Assembly: GCF_000474215.1 (NCBI RefSeq)
Contig: NZ_BAUC01000033.1
Coordinates: 1 to 64,000 of the forward strand
Length of the DNA: 64,000 nt
Direction: 5' to 3'
Source: Edwardsiella hoshinae NBRC 105699 = ATCC 33379
Lineage (GTDB): Bacteria; Pseudomonadota; Gammaproteobacteria; Enterobacterales; Enterobacteriaceae
Positions 45,364-55,671 of this stretch are shown here, one piece after another (positions within the stretch are counted from its first letter, which is position 1; the number at the start of each line of letters is the position of its first letter). The position numbers were made by a program, and so were the translations under genes. The notes beneath the pieces were generated by a model. It was not told the DNA's origin and did not search any database. It worked only from the letters and a program-made list of their open reading frames with translations.

Positions 45364-47265
45364 TCAGGAGAACACGGCGACCAGCAGCAGCGCCATTTCG
45401 CACAGCGCCAGCACCGGGTAGACACGCAAGGCACCCTCGCTTAGCAGTCCGCCGCACAGCGGGGCCGGATTGCAGACGCGACGCAGGGCGAACAGCGGGG
45501 CAAACAGGACGCGCAGCGGCTGGGCGAAGCCGCCGGCGGTGACCACCATGCCCGCCTCGTGACCATAGCCGCAGGTCCAGGCATCGCCTTGACGGCGCGC
45601 CGGCAGGCGGCTGTTGCGATACAGGGCGCTCAGCAGCAGCGGCAACAGCGGGAAGGCCAGCAGCAGTAGGGCGATCAGCGGCGGTGACAGCAGGGTCATA
45701 TTGCTGCTACCCGGCGACATGATGGCGCCCATGGTCAGCGCATCGTTACCGATCACCAGTTGCAGCGTATGGGCGCTGAGCCGTAGCAGGGCAGGCAGGA
45801 GCCACGGCGCACCGACCCCGAACAGGACACAGGCCAGGCTGAGTAGCAGCGTGGGCAACTGCATGCTCCAGGGGGTACTGCCTGGATTACCGGCCGCCTC
45901 GCTACGCGGCGCGCCCAGGAAGGTCATGGCGAAGATTTTCGCCACGCACATTACCGCTAACGCGCCGGTGATCGCCAGGGCGACCATGGCCAAGGGGGCC
46001 ACGAGGCGCAGCGCACCAGGGCTTTGTTGGCTCAGGCTAAACAGTGACTGGTAGGTGTACCACTCGCTGACGAAGCCGTTGAGCGGTGGTAGTGCGGCCA
46101 TTGCCATCAGCGCCAGCAGCATCAGGAGACCGGTCAGCGGCATGCGACGCAGTAGGCCGCCCATCTTGTCGATGTCGTGCAGACCCGTGGCCTGCATCAC
46201 AGTGCCGGCAGCGAAGAATAACCCGCCCTTGAACAGCGTGTGGTTGATCAGGTGGAACAGCCCGGCCAGTAGGCCCATGACCGCCAGTAACGGACTCCCC
46301 AGGCTGAGGCCGATGACGCAGGCCGCCAGACCGAGCAGAATGATGCCGCTGTTTTCGATGGTGTGATAAGCCAGTAGACGACGCAGATCGTGCTCGGCCA
46401 GGGCATACAGGCCACCGATGAAAGCGGTAACGGCGCCGCAGATCAGTAGTAGCAGCCCCCACCACAGCGGCGGGACGCCGAGCCAGTCGATGCTGAGCTT
46501 AAGCAGACCGAACAGACCGATCTTGAGCATCACGCTGGCGAACAGGGTTGCCGTCGGCGCCGGCGCGTTGGCGTGCAGTTCGGGGACCCAGCCGTGCAGT
46601 GGTACCAGACCGGTGACAATGCCGAAGCCGAGCAGACCGAGCAGCAGGATCACGGCTTGCTGACCGTGACTGAGTAGAGCCAGATGGAACTCGCTCAACA
46701 ACAGGGTGCCGCTGGCGCGCCATAGGAGCCAGAAACAGAGCAGCAGCGCCAGGGACCCGAGGCGAGACATCAGCCAATACAGCCCGGCGGCGCGGCGCGC
46801 CTTGGCGTTGCCCCCCAGCCAGACCAGCAATGCGGCGCTCAGACTCATCAACTCCAGCATCACCATAAAGGTTGGTGCGTCGTTACACACCACCAGTAGG
46901 CTGATGGCGGCGCTTAACAGGTTCATCAGGCCGCCATAGCAGGCCGCCTTGCCGGCGGCGTGCGGTGCCGTACCGAAGGCGTACAACGCACTCAGCAGGC
47001 TCAGTAGCGAGGTAAGTAGCAGCATCAGGCTATTCAGCGGGCTGAACAGTAGCGGTACCGTATCGAGCAACAGCGCGCTGGGGGAGAGTGGCGGTGCCTG
47101 GCGTAGCAGTGCGGCGGCCGCGATACAGCCACATAGGCCGGCCAAGATCCCACCGATGGCGGCGAGGCGTGCGATGCAACGGCCGAGGCCGCCGAGCGCC
47201 AACGCGATGACGGCGCTGATCAGGTACAGCGCCAGCATCAGATTAAACAGGTGCAGAATACTCAT
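45364..47265 (-). CDS. hycC: HycC, large membrane subunit of formate hydrogenlyase
   Basis: 633 residues (E. coli 608), a NuoL/M/N-type antiporter-like protein with about 15 hydrophobic helices. GLVPLHGWVPELHANAPAP, YALAEHDLRRLLAYHTIENSG and NHTLFKGGLFFAAG carry the conserved Lys, Glu and His of the proton channel. Start overlaps the hycB stop (ATGA). Confidence 0.96.
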   Translation of the reverse strand: MSILHLFNLMLALYLISAVIALALGGLGRCIARLAAIGGILAGLCGCIAAAALLRQAPPLSPSALLLDTVPLLFSPLNSLMLLLTSLLSLLSALYAFGTAPHAAGKAACYGGLMNLLSAAISLLVVCNDAPTFMVMLELMSLSAALLVWLGGNAKARRAAGLYWLMSRLGSLALLLCFWLLWRASGTLLLSEFHLALLSHGQQAVILLLGLLGFGIVTGLVPLHGWVPELHANAPAPTATLFASVMLKIGLFGLLKLSIDWLGVPPLWWGLLLLICGAVTAFIGGLYALAEHDLRRLLAYHTIENSGIILLGLAACVIGLSLGSPLLAVMGLLAGLFHLINHTLFKGGLFFAAGTVMQATGLHDIDKMGGLLRRMPLTGLLMLLALMAMAALPPLNGFVSEWYTYQSLFSLSQQSPGALRLVAPLAMVALAITGALAVMCVAKIFAMTFLGAPRSEAAGNPGSTPWSMQLPTLLLSLACVLFGVGAPWLLPALLRLSAHTLQLVIGNDALTMGAIMSPGSSNMTLLSPPLIALLLLAFPLLPLLLSALYRNSRLPARRQGDAWTCGYGHEAGMVVTAGGFAQPLRVLFAPLFALRRVCNPAPLCGGLLSEGALRVYPVLALCEMALLLVAVFS

Positions 47266-47876
47266 TGGGCGTCATTTCCCCCGGATAGGCTGGCCAGCGC
47301 CAGCAGATCGGCGCGTTGGGCATCGAGAACATTCAGACGTTTGGCGGCGCTGGAGGCCTCGAGGCGCCGTTCATCCACCAACATGATGGCCTGGGTCGGA
47401 CAGGCGCGCACACAGGCGGGGCCGGCCTCGCTAAACTGGCACAGGTCGCACTTCACCGCGATGCTACGGATACCGGGATACCAATCTAAGAAAGGGCCGA
47501 CGCGGAGGGGAGCCGGTGGCGCTGGTGGGGCCAACGGCGTATTGCTGTTAGCCGGAATGTGCAAGGGTTTGCTGCCATCCAGGGTGATGGCGCCGAAAGG
47601 GCAGGCGATGCCGCACAGCTTACAGCCGACGCACAGGCTTTCATTGAGCTGAACGGCGCCATCCTGATGGCGAATGGCGTTGACCGGGCAAACCAAGGCG
47701 CAGGGGGCATCTTCGCAGTGGTGGCACATCTGGGGCGCCGATTCATGGCTGGTCTTGACCAGCGTCAGGCGCGGCTGTGCTTGGAGGCCCTGCGCCTGGT
47801 GCGCTTGCGCGCAGGCGGCCATACAGGTATTGCACCCGATGCACAGGCGGGGATCCGCAATCACAAAGCGGTTCAT
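47262..47876 (-). CDS. hycB: HycB, 4Fe-4S subunit linking FdhF to hydrogenase 3
   Basis: 204 residues (E. coli 203). Four clusters: CIGCNTCMAACAQ, CHHCEDAPCALVCP, CVGCKLCGIACPFG and CDLCQF with CVRACP, plus the Pro-rich loop APPAPPAPLRVGPFLDW as in E. coli HycB. It receives electrons from FdhF. It is the first gene of hycBCDEFGHI here, because hycA has moved beside fhlA. A sigma-54 promoter lies about 46 bases upstream. Confidence 0.96.
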   Translation of the reverse strand: MNRFVIADPRLCIGCNTCMAACAQAHQAQGLQAQPRLTLVKTSHESAPQMCHHCEDAPCALVCPVNAIRHQDGAVQLNESLCVGCKLCGIACPFGAITLDGSKPLHIPANSNTPLAPPAPPAPLRVGPFLDWYPGIRSIAVKCDLCQFSEAGPACVRACPTQAIMLVDERRLEASSAAKRLNVLDAQRADLLALASLSGGNDAQ

Positions 47877-47921
47877 GTTATGTCCTCAGAGACAGACTAC
47901 AAAAAAGATCTGTCCGACCAA

Positions 47922-47937
47922 AGCACAAAGCATGCCA
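47922..47937 (-). promoter_or_regulatory. Sigma-54 promoter of the hycB operon
   Basis: Minus strand TGGCAT-GCTTTG-TGCT, GG and GC 10 bases apart. One base off the -24 consensus. Confidence 0.7.
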
Positions 47938-48031
47938 ATTATATTATTGTGATTTATTTCATTAAAAACAGTGTGTTGTGAGGCGCCATTACGGATGATG
48001 AAGTGACGGTGTCGACATCGGCTAGGGGATG

Positions 48032-48047
48032 TAGACACTTTTGTCGA
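48032..48047. promoter_or_regulatory. 16-bp palindrome, candidate FhlA site for hycB
   Basis: TAGACA-CTTT-TGTCGA, one mismatch in the inverted repeat, centred about 104 bases upstream of the -24 element. A second half-like TGTCGACA is at 48010-48017. Confidence 0.65.
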
Positions 48048-48051
48048 CGGG

Positions 48052-49062
48052 TTACTCCGCCGTGATGAGGTCGGCGACGGACTCTCGTAGACGCATCTCG
48101 CCGCTAAAGGGCGCGAGGGCCTCGACCGTTTCGCCCCGACTGAGGCGTAGCGCCTGTTGAATCGCGGCAGTGATCATGGCGTCGATAGGGAGGTAAACGG
48201 TGGAGAGCGCCGGGGTGAGGTAGGCGGCGCTGGGCTCATCGTCGAAACCGAACAGAGAGATCTGCTGCGGTACGCGCAGTCCGGCCTGATTGAGCGCGCG
48301 TAGCGCCCCGATGGCCATGTCGTCGTTGCAGCAAAAGAGGGCGCTGAAGGCGGGGGCACCGTCGGCCAACAGGCGTTGGCAGGCTTGGTAGCCACCGGCG
48401 ATGCTGTTGTCGCCATGGGCGATGTCGCGCGGCGAGAGGTTCACGCCTTGGGCCAGCAGCGCATCGCGGTAACCTTGCAGGCGGGCTTGGCCGGTAGGGG
48501 TATCGATGGTCAGGGTAATGCAACCGATACGGCGGTGGCCACGGCTGATGAGGTATTCGACCGCCTGGCGCGCGGCGGCGCGCTGTTCAAAGTAGACGCA
48601 GCGCTCGGGGGCCTGGGGTAAGGCACGGTTGATCACCATCAGCGAGGGATGCTGGCGCACCAGGCTCATCAGGTCGCTTTCAGACATGAAACGGGTGTAC
48701 AACACGATGGCGTCGCAGCGCCGATCGCTCAGCATTTGCACCGCCTGGTGTTCGCCTTCGGGTGTGTCGTGGCCGTCGGTGACGATCAGCTGTTTGCCGC
48801 TGGCCTCCAACTGACTCGCCGCCTGGCGTAGCAACCGACCAAAGTAAGGGCCGTCAAAGTGAGAGATCACCAGTCCCAGGGTATTGGAGGTCTGGTTAGC
48901 CAACGCCTGCGCCAGCAAGTTCGGGCGATAGCCCAACTCCTCCATGGCGTGGAATACGGCGTTACGGGTGCTCTGCTTGACTTGCCCGGTAGCGTTGAGC
49001 ACGCGCGATACCGTGGCTTTAGACACGCCGGCACGGCGTGCGACGTCAAGCATGGTGATCAT
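48052..49062 (-). CDS. LacI-family regulator, AscG-like
   Basis: 336 residues. The helix-turn-helix is MLDVARRAGVSKATVSRVLN; the periplasmic-binding-protein-like effector domain contains SNTLGLVISHFDGPYFG, RCDAIVLYTRFMS and CCNDDMAIGALRALNQAGL. It matches E. coli AscG along its length. AscG in E. coli lies by hydN-hypF and represses asc beta-glucoside genes and prpB. No asc permease or beta-glucosidase gene is next to it here, so its target is unclear. Stops 4 bases from the FhlA-type palindrome of the hyc operon. Confidence 0.8.
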   Translation of the reverse strand: MITMLDVARRAGVSKATVSRVLNATGQVKQSTRNAVFHAMEELGYRPNLLAQALANQTSNTLGLVISHFDGPYFGRLLRQAASQLEASGKQLIVTDGHDTPEGEHQAVQMLSDRRCDAIVLYTRFMSESDLMSLVRQHPSLMVINRALPQAPERCVYFEQRAAARQAVEYLISRGHRRIGCITLTIDTPTGQARLQGYRDALLAQGVNLSPRDIAHGDNSIAGGYQACQRLLADGAPAFSALFCCNDDMAIGALRALNQAGLRVPQQISLFGFDDEPSAAYLTPALSTVYLPIDAMITAAIQQALRLSRGETVEALAPFSGEMRLRESVADLITAE

Positions 49063-49108
49063 AGTCCTTCCTCTATTACAGCGTGTGGCGGTGATGGCGC
49101 ACAGTGTA

Positions 49109-50116
49109 TCACACCGCCTTGCGCGAAGAGACGGAGTGGCGGCAGACCAGGGTCGGATTAAACATGTTCGTGATTTGCGGCAGCGTGCGTCCGGCTGCTA
49201 GCGCCAAGGCCAATTCGGCGGCTTGGGTCGCCATGGCGGTGACGGGGTAGCGGATGGTGGTGAGACGTGGACGCAGATAGCGCGCAATGAGCACGTCGTC
49301 GAACCCGATCAGCGAGACGGCCCCCGGCACATCGATAGCGTTATCGTTGAGTACCGATAATGCACCGGCGGCCATCGGATCGTTATAACAGGTGACGGCG
49401 CTGAAATCGCTGCCGTGACCTAGCAGCTCGGTCATGGCCTGCTCCCCACCGATCTCATCGGGGGAGGCATAGGCGATCAGACGTTCGTCGATCGGTAGAT
49501 GATACTGGTGCATGGCTTCCAGATAGCCTTGCAGCCGATCGTGGGCATCGGAGATAGCGTGATTGGAGCAGATGCAGGCGATGCGGCGGTGTCCCTGCTG
49601 AATGAGATGGCGCGTCGCCAGCCAACCGCCGTGGCGATCGTCCAGGGCCACACAGCGCTGCTCATATCCGGGCAGCGTGCGGTTGATCAGCACCATGCCG
49701 GGGATCTGCTGCATCAGGGCGGCCAGCTCGTCGTCGGGGATCATCTTGGCGTGAACCACCAGCGCGGCGCAACGGTGGCGGATCAGTTGCTCAATGGCCT
49801 GGCGCTCTTTTTGTGGCTCATGGTAGCCGTTACCGATCAGCAGGAAGTTACCGGTCTGGTAGGCCACCTGCTCGACCGCCTTGACCATGGCGCCGAAGAA
49901 GGGATCGGAGACGTCGCAGACTATCAGTCCCAGGGTTTCCGTGGCCTGCTGCGCCAATGCGCGGGCATTCGCGTTGGGGTGGTAACACAGTTGCGCCATG
50001 GCGGCGTGTACCGCCTCGCGCGAGCTGTCGCTAGCCTTGGGTGAGTTATTGATGACGCGGGAGACGGTGGCGACCGATACGCCGGCAAGTCTGGCAACAT
50101 CTTTGATCGTAGCCAT
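49109..50116 (-). CDS. galR: GalR, galactose repressor
   Basis: 335 residues. MATIKDVARLAGVSVATVSR and INNSPKASD begin exactly like E. coli GalR, and NFLLIGNGYHEPQKERQAIEQ, RCAALVVHAKMIPD and SLIGFDDVLIARYLRPRLTT continue the match. It represses galactose uptake and metabolism genes. In E. coli galR lies between aas and lysA; here it keeps the aas side, with the small RNA pair between, but lysA is 22 kb away beyond the hydrogenase block. The C-terminal tail is shorter than in E. coli. Confidence 0.93.
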   Translation of the reverse strand: MATIKDVARLAGVSVATVSRVINNSPKASDSSREAVHAAMAQLCYHPNANARALAQQATETLGLIVCDVSDPFFGAMVKAVEQVAYQTGNFLLIGNGYHEPQKERQAIEQLIRHRCAALVVHAKMIPDDELAALMQQIPGMVLINRTLPGYEQRCVALDDRHGGWLATRHLIQQGHRRIACICSNHAISDAHDRLQGYLEAMHQYHLPIDERLIAYASPDEIGGEQAMTELLGHGSDFSAVTCYNDPMAAGALSVLNDNAIDVPGAVSLIGFDDVLIARYLRPRLTTIRYPVTAMATQAAELALALAAGRTLPQITNMFNPTLVCRHSVSSRKAV

Positions 50117-50313
50117 GATCGGGAGTATCCAACTGCAAGTGGTAAACGTTTACACCAGTGTTGCGGAAAAGCGTCCAGCCTGCAAGCGGAGGCGCGCGTT
50201 TGAGCGTCTAATATTTGCGTAAATCAACAAAGTTCACTGCTAGTTACATTTTGCCGCCGAATGTTGCTATTCGGGGCTTCATGGATGAGCGTAAAGCCTC
50301 GTATGCTGAATGT

Positions 50314-50403
50314 CCCAGAGGTATTGATTGGTGAGAGTTCAGTTTTCAGTTGCTGAAGCCAACAAAATTACACCGACCTACGCGGATGCGTAGGTTTTTT
50401 TTT
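50314..50403 (+). ncRNA. OmrA/OmrB-family small RNA, galR-proximal copy
   Basis: It begins CCCAGAGGTATTGATTGGTG, the conserved 5' seed of OmrA and OmrB, and ends in a terminator hairpin CCTACGCGGATGCGTAGG plus nine T. About 90 bases; E. coli OmrA has 88. These RNAs are made under EnvZ-OmpR control and repress outer-membrane protein and curli regulator mRNAs with Hfq. By position (next to galR) it corresponds to E. coli omrB, but its terminator loop GGATG is the OmrA form, so I do not fix the name. Confidence 0.92.
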
Positions 50404-50533
50404 GCCGGTTTTGCGCCGCCGATCGGTAAGCGGTTACGCTGTGCCAACCTCGCTTACATTCTGTTTCATTGTTTACCGTTAGCGGGGGAATTATTCATGG
50501 TGAGTATGGCTGATATTTCCCTACACTGTCTAT

Positions 50534-50625
50534 CCCAGAGGTATTGATTGGTGATGTGAGGATCTTCCCGCCGGAAGATCGACCAACAATTACACCGACC
50601 TACGCAGATGCGTAGGTTTTTTTTT
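50534..50625 (+). ncRNA. OmrA/OmrB-family small RNA, aas-proximal copy
   Basis: Same 5' seed CCCAGAGGTATTGATTGGTG, a central hairpin GATCTTCCCGCCGGAAGATC, and terminator CCTACGCAGATGCGTAGG with a long T-run. About 92 bases. Position next to aas matches E. coli omrA, while loop AGATG is like OmrB. The middle differs from the first copy, so the two share seed targets but may differ in stability or secondary targets. The T-run ends about 118 bases before aas. Confidence 0.92.
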
Positions 50626-50743
50626 GCCTACCGTTGTCCACTGTGTGTCGGTGCAGATATTCCCTACCATGCGGTTTGCGCGTTTGCGGCCATGGGGTAG
50701 TATGCTTGCGCCCCCCATTTCTGCCGCACACAGGGAGATGTCC

Positions 50744-52894
50744 ATGCTGTACCGAGTTATCGGCGCATTGCTGAAACGGCTGTTTCGTCTGCGTCTGAGT
50801 GGTTTCGATCAGCGTTTTGATTATGCCAAGCTGTTGATCGTTCCCAATCATGTCTCATTTCTTGATGGCGTCCTGCTGGCGCTGTATCTGCCGGTGCGTC
50901 CCGTATTCGCCGTCTACAGTTCCATTGCCGACAGCTGGCTGATGCGTCTCGTTGGGCGTTTCGTCGATATCGTGGCACTCGATCCGCGTAAGCCGATGGC
51001 GGTGAAGCGCTTGATCCGTCTGGTTGAGCAGGGGCGCCCAGTGGTGATCTTCCCTGAGGGGCGTATCACCGTGACCGGATCGCTGATGAAGGTCTACGAG
51101 GGCGCCGCCTTTGTGGCGGCGCGATCCGGCGCAACCCTGATGCCGGTACGCATCGAGGGGGCTGAGTTTAGCCATTTTGGCCGATTGAAGGGGCTATTCC
51201 CGTTGCGTTGGTTTCCCCCGTTGGCGATCCACCTGCTGCCGGTGACCCAACTGGCGATGCCGCAAGCCGCGCGGGCGCGTGAACGCCGCCAGTTGGCCGG
51301 GGAGCGTCTGCACGACATCATGATGCGCGCACGTTTGGATGCGCAGCCGGTGACCACACTGTTTGCCGCTTACCTGGCGGCGATGCGGCGTTATGGTGCC
51401 AGCAGCAAGATCATCGAGGATATCACCCTAAGCGAAGACAGTTATCGGGGGTTGTTGAAGAAGAGTCTCGCCGTGAGCCGTATTCTACAAGGTTTCACCC
51501 GTGAAGAAGAGCACGTCGGCCTATTGCTGCCCAATGCCACCATCACGGCGGCGACCATCTTGGGGGCGACACTACGTAATCGCGTACCGGCGATGCTGAA
51601 CTATACCGCCGGCGCCAGCGGGTTACGCAACGCGCTATTGGCGGGCAACATCGCGACCATCGTGACGTCGCGCCAGTTTCTGCTCAAGGCACGGTTAGAC
51701 GCGTTGCCGGGCCAATTGCCGCAGGCGCGTTGGATCTATCTGGAGGATCTGCGCACACAGCTGAGCTGGCGCGATAAGATCTGGATCCTGTGGCACCTGT
51801 TGCGTCCGGCTCAGGCAATGCTGGCGCGTGATCCCGATCAGGCCGCCTTGATCCTGTTTACCTCCGGCTCGGAGGGAACTCCCAAGGGGGTGGTGCATTC
51901 GCACCGTAGCCTATTGGCCAACGTGGAGCAGATCCGGTGCGTGGCGGACTTTACCCCCCGCGATCGTTTCATGTCGGCGCTGCCGTTGTTCCATGCCTTC
52001 GGCCTGACGGTCGGCCTGTTGACGCCGCTGTTGTGCGGCAGTCGGGTGTTCCTCTACCCTAGCCCGTTGCACTATCGTCTGGTGCCGGAGATGGTCTACG
52101 ACCGTAACTGTAGCGTGCTGTTCGGCACCTCGACCTTCTTGGGACACTATGCGCGCTTCGCGCATCCCTATGATTTCGCTCGCCTGCGTTATGTGGTGGC
52201 CGGTGCGGAGAAGCTGGCACCGGACACCGCACGGATCTGGTTCGAGAAGTTCGGCATTCGCATCCTAGAGGGATATGGCGTCACCGAGTGCGCGCCGGTG
52301 GTGGCGATCAACGTACCGATGGCTGCCAGGGTGGGCAGTGTGGGGCGTATCCTCCCGGGCATGACGGCGCGCTTGATCCCGGTGGCGGGCATCGCCCAGG
52401 GCGGTTGTTTGCAACTGCGCGGGCCCAACATCATGCGCGGTTACCTGCGCGCCGAGGCACCCGGGGTGCTGGTGCCGCCTCAGGCGGCGAATGTCGACGG
52501 GGTGATGGAGTCTGGCTGGTACGATACCGGCGATATCGTGACGTTAGACGACCAGGGTTATTGCACCCTTCAGGGGCGCCTGAAGCGCTTCGCCAAACTG
52601 GCTGGCGAGATGGTGTCGCTAGAGCTGGTGGAACAACTGGCGCGGGCGGCGAGCCCCGCAGGGGAACATGCTGCCAGTGCGCGTGGTGATCGGCAGAAGG
52701 GCGAGGCCTTGGTTCTGTTTACTACCGACGCCACGCTGAGACGTGAGCACTTATTGGCGGCGGCCCGCGCGGGGGGCTTCCCCGAGTTGGCGGTGGCGCG
52801 CGACATTCGTTATCTGAAGGTGCTACCGCTGTTAGGCAGTGGCAAAGTTGATTTCGTCACCTTGCGCCGGATGGCGGAGGTTGCGGATGCGTGA
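50744..52894 (+). CDS. aas: Aas, 2-acylglycerophosphoethanolamine acyltransferase / acyl-ACP synthetase
   Basis: 716 residues (E. coli 719). The N-terminal acyltransferase has NHVSFLDG (H-x4-D form) and [14 protein letters not shown]; the C-terminal AMP-forming ligase has [35 protein letters not shown] and YDTGDIV. It re-acylates lysophosphatidylethanolamine in the inner membrane. GGGAG lies 7 bases before the ATG at 50744; a long upstream extension of the frame runs into the small RNA and is rejected. Overlaps lplT by 8 bases. Confidence 0.96.
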   Translation: MLYRVIGALLKRLFRLRLSGFDQRFDYAKLLIVPNHVSFLDGVLLALYLPVRPVFAVYSSIADSWLMRLVGRFVDIVALDPRKPMAVKRLIRLVEQGRPVVIFPEGRITVTGSLMKVYEGAAFVAARSGATLMPVRIEGAEFSHFGRLKGLFPLRWFPPLAIHLLPVTQLAMPQAARARERRQLAGERLHDIMMRARLDAQPVTTLFAAYLAAMRRYGASSKIIEDITLSEDSYRGLLKKSLAVSRILQGFTREEEHVGLLLPNATITAATILGATLRNRVPAMLNYTAGASGLRNALLAGNIATIVTSRQFLLKARLDALPGQLPQARWIYLEDLRTQLSWRDKIWILWHLLRPAQAMLARDPDQAALILFTSGSEGTPKGVVHSHRSLLANVEQIRCVADFTPRDRFMSALPLFHAFGLTVGLLTPLLCGSRVFLYPSPLHYRLVPEMVYDRNCSVLFGTSTFLGHYARFAHPYDFARLRYVVAGAEKLAPDTARIWFEKFGIRILEGYGVTECAPVVAINVPMAARVGSVGRILPGMTARLIPVAGIAQGGCLQLRGPNIMRGYLRAEAPGVLVPPQAANVDGVMESGWYDTGDIVTLDDQGYCTLQGRLKRFAKLAGEMVSLELVEQLARAASPAGEHAASARGDRQKGEALVLFTTDATLRREHLLAAARAGGFPELAVARDIRYLKVLPLLGSGKVDFVTLRRMAEVADA

Positions 52895-54077
52895 GATGAC
52901 GACCGGCGATGACGGCATCACAGGACGTGGCATGAAGGCGGTGATCGTCGCCCAGTTTTGTTCGGCCTTTGGCGATAACGCCTTACTCTTCGCCACCCTG
53001 GCGTTGTTGAAGACATTGCATTTTCCCCTATGGAGTCAGCCGGCGTTGCAGATAGCGTTCGTCGCGGCCTACATCGTCTGCGCGCCGTTTGTCGGTCGAC
53101 TGGCCGACGGCTTCGCCAAGGGGCGCGTGATGATGCTGGCTAACGGCCTCAAGCTGTTGGGGGCGCTGCTGATTTGTCTCGGTGTTAATCCGTTTATCGG
53201 TTACACCCTGGTCGGTATTGGCGCGGCGGCCTATTCCCCAGCCAAATACGGCATTCTTGGTGAGCTGACCGGCGGCGCTCACTTGGTGAAGGCTAATGGA
53301 TTGATGGAGGCATCGACCATCGCGGCGATCCTTCTCGGCTCAGTCGCCGGCGGCATGCTGGCCGACTGGCATCTGACGGCGGCGCTGGCGGTATGTGCGT
53401 TGATCTACGCCGCTGCGTTGATCGCGAACATCGCCATTCCCCGTCTCGCGCCGGCTCGCGGCATCGCTGGCTGGCGGCCCGGGGAGATGCTGGCGGAATT
53501 TAGCGCCGCCTGCCGTACCCTGTGGCATAACACGGAGGCCCGTTTCTCGCTGGTGGGCACCAGTCTGTTTTGGGGCGCCGGGGTGACGTTGCGCTTCCTG
53601 TTGGTGCTCTGGGTACCGACGGTGTTAGGGCTGACGGATAACACCACGCCGACATTACTTAACGCAATGGTGGCGGTAGGGATTGTGGTCGGTGCCGCCG
53701 CCGCGGGACGATGGGTGACGTTGAGCTCGGTGGGGCGTTGTATGCCGGCGGGGATTCTGATCGGCCTGCTGGTATTATCGTTTTCTCTCCAACACAGTCT
53801 GACGCTTTCCTATGGCTTATTGCTGCTGGTCGGTGCCTGTGGCGGTTTCTTTGTGGTGCCGCTAAACGCCCTGTTACAGCAGCGTGGGCGGGAGAGCGTC
53901 GGCGCTGGCCACGCCATCGCGGTGCAAAACCTTGGAGAGAATATGGCGATGTTGCTGATGTTAGCCGGCTACTCGCTCGCCATTCGTGGTGGAGCCGCGG
54001 TGGTGTGGGTGGGTACAGGCTTCGGCCTGTTATTCGCCCTGGCTATCGCCGCCGTGTGGCGCTGGGGACGACGCTGA
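52887..54077 (+). CDS. lplT: LplT, lysophospholipid flippase
   Basis: 396 residues (E. coli 397), a major-facilitator protein with about 12 helices. [34 protein letters not shown] and [22 protein letters not shown] match E. coli. It moves lysophospholipids across the inner membrane for Aas. GGAGG lies 6 bases before the ATG at 52887, inside the aas end, so the pair is translationally coupled. Confidence 0.96.
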   Translation: MREMTTGDDGITGRGMKAVIVAQFCSAFGDNALLFATLALLKTLHFPLWSQPALQIAFVAAYIVCAPFVGRLADGFAKGRVMMLANGLKLLGALLICLGVNPFIGYTLVGIGAAAYSPAKYGILGELTGGAHLVKANGLMEASTIAAILLGSVAGGMLADWHLTAALAVCALIYAAALIANIAIPRLAPARGIAGWRPGEMLAEFSAACRTLWHNTEARFSLVGTSLFWGAGVTLRFLLVLWVPTVLGLTDNTTPTLLNAMVAVGIVVGAAAAGRWVTLSSVGRCMPAGILIGLLVLSFSLQHSLTLSYGLLLLVGACGGFFVVPLNALLQQRGRESVGAGHAIAVQNLGENMAMLLMLAGYSLAIRGGAAVVWVGTGFGLLFALAIAAVWRWGRR

Positions 54078-54125
54078 GGCTTGGCGGTGCGGCCCGCGAC
54101 GCGTTGTCATTGCGCGGTCATCGGG

Positions 54126-54159
54126 CTGTCACCGCATAGACATCTTCTCTACTTATACT
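54126..54159 (+). promoter_or_regulatory. Pho box and -10 element of phoA
   Basis: CTGTCAC-CGCA-TAGACAT resembles two 7-base PhoB repeats 4 bases apart, followed after 10 bases by TATACT. Spacing is the same as in the E. coli phoA promoter, so PhoB-dependent induction in low phosphate is expected. Confidence 0.75.
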
Positions 54160-54213
54160 CCGGGTCAATATATTCAATAACTGATTATGTTTTCTTCGAC
54201 ACGGAGTTCTGTC

Positions 54214-55671
54214 ATGAGCGGTGATACACGTTGTTCTCTTTCTCTATTGATGTTGTCATTGACGTTGGCTCTGCCGCTCCAGGCGGCGCCGTCATCCCCG
54301 TCCAGCGCCGATGCGCAGCGTATCCTCCGCGATCGCACCGCGCAAGGCGATATCACCCGCCAGGGAGGCGCCCGTCGGCTGTTGGGCGATCAAACCGAGG
54401 CATTGCGCGCTTCGTTAAGCAATCGTCCGGCGAAGAATGTGATCCTGTTGATCGGGGATGGCATGGGGGATGCGGAGATTACCGCGGCGCGTAACTATGC
54501 GGCGGGTGCCGGCGGCATGCTACCCGGCATCGATGCCTTGCCGCTGACGGGACAATACACCCATTACGCCTTAGATCGAAAAACCCATAAGCCCAACTAT
54601 GTGACCGACTCGGCGGCGTCGGCCACCGCGTGGAGCAGCGGCGTGAAGACCTACAATGGCGCGCTGGGCATCGATGTGACGGGGAAGGCTTATCCGACGC
54701 TGTTGGAGATGGCACGCGCCGCCGGCAAGGCGACCGGCAACGTCTCTACCGCCGAATTACAAGATGCCACACCAGCGGCGATGTTCGCGCATATCAGTGG
54801 GCGTAAATGCTACGGTCCGCAAGAGACGCGCGAGAAGTGCCCGGAGAGTGCGTTGGAACAGGGCGGTGCCGGATCGATTACCGAGCAGATGCTACAGACG
54901 CGCGCCGATGTGACGCTGGGGGGCGGAGCAAAGAGCTTCGCTCAGACGGTGGGCGCGGGTGAGTTTAAGGGGAAGACGCTGTTGCAACAGGCTCAAGCCC
55001 AGGGTTACCACATCGTCACTGATCTGGCCGGGATGGAGGCCGTCACGGCGGCAGATCAGCGACGCCCACTGTTGGGGCTGTTCGCCGCCGGCAACATGCC
55101 GGTACGCTGGCTGGGGCCCAAGGCTACGCTTCATGGCAATCAGCAGGCGCCGGTGACCTGCCAACCTAACCCGCAGCGTAACGCCGATCAGCCGACGTTG
55201 GCGCAGATGACGCATAAGGCGATCGCCCTGTTGAGTAAGAATCCAAATGGTTTCTTCTTACAGGTCGAGGGCGCCTCGATCGATAAGCAAGATCACGCGG
55301 CTAACCCGTGCGGCCAGTTCGGCGAGACGGTTGATCTGGATGAGGCGGTACAGGCGGCGTTGGATTTCGCCCGGCGCGATGGGAATACGCTGGTGGTGGT
55401 GACGGCCGATCATGCCCATACCAGCCAGATCATTCCCAATGATGCGAAGGCGCCGGGACTAACGCAGACCTTGCTGACCCATGACGGCGCGCCGATGACC
55501 ATCAGCTACGGCACAGCGGAGGACAGCGACAGTCAGGAACATACCGGTGCTCAACTGCGTATCGCCGCCTATGGTCCCCATGCGGGTAATGTCGTGGGGC
55601 TGACCGATCAGACCGATCTGTTCTTTACTCTGCGCGACGCCTTAGGGCTTGGGGCTGCCAACGCAGAATAA
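54214..55671 (+). CDS. phoA: Periplasmic alkaline phosphatase
   Basis: 485 residues with a signal peptide ([17 protein letters not shown]). The catalytic Ser is in [13 protein letters not shown]; metal ligands are in [26 protein letters not shown] and [10 protein letters not shown]. Two Cys pairs for disulfides are present ([16 protein letters not shown] and further Cys downstream). GGAG stands 7 bases before the ATG at 54214; an ATG at 54187 is less likely. It releases phosphate from monoesters. Here it sits between lplT and ygdQ, unlike in E. coli where phoA is near proC. Confidence 0.95.
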   Translation: MSGDTRCSLSLLMLSLTLALPLQAAPSSPSSADAQRILRDRTAQGDITRQGGARRLLGDQTEALRASLSNRPAKNVILLIGDGMGDAEITAARNYAAGAGGMLPGIDALPLTGQYTHYALDRKTHKPNYVTDSAASATAWSSGVKTYNGALGIDVTGKAYPTLLEMARAAGKATGNVSTAELQDATPAAMFAHISGRKCYGPQETREKCPESALEQGGAGSITEQMLQTRADVTLGGGAKSFAQTVGAGEFKGKTLLQQAQAQGYHIVTDLAGMEAVTAADQRRPLLGLFAAGNMPVRWLGPKATLHGNQQAPVTCQPNPQRNADQPTLAQMTHKAIALLSKNPNGFFLQVEGASIDKQDHAANPCGQFGETVDLDEAVQAALDFARRDGNTLVVVTADHAHTSQIIPNDAKAPGLTQTLLTHDGAPMTISYGTAEDSDSQEHTGAQLRIAAYGPHAGNVVGLTDQTDLFFTLRDALGLGAANAE

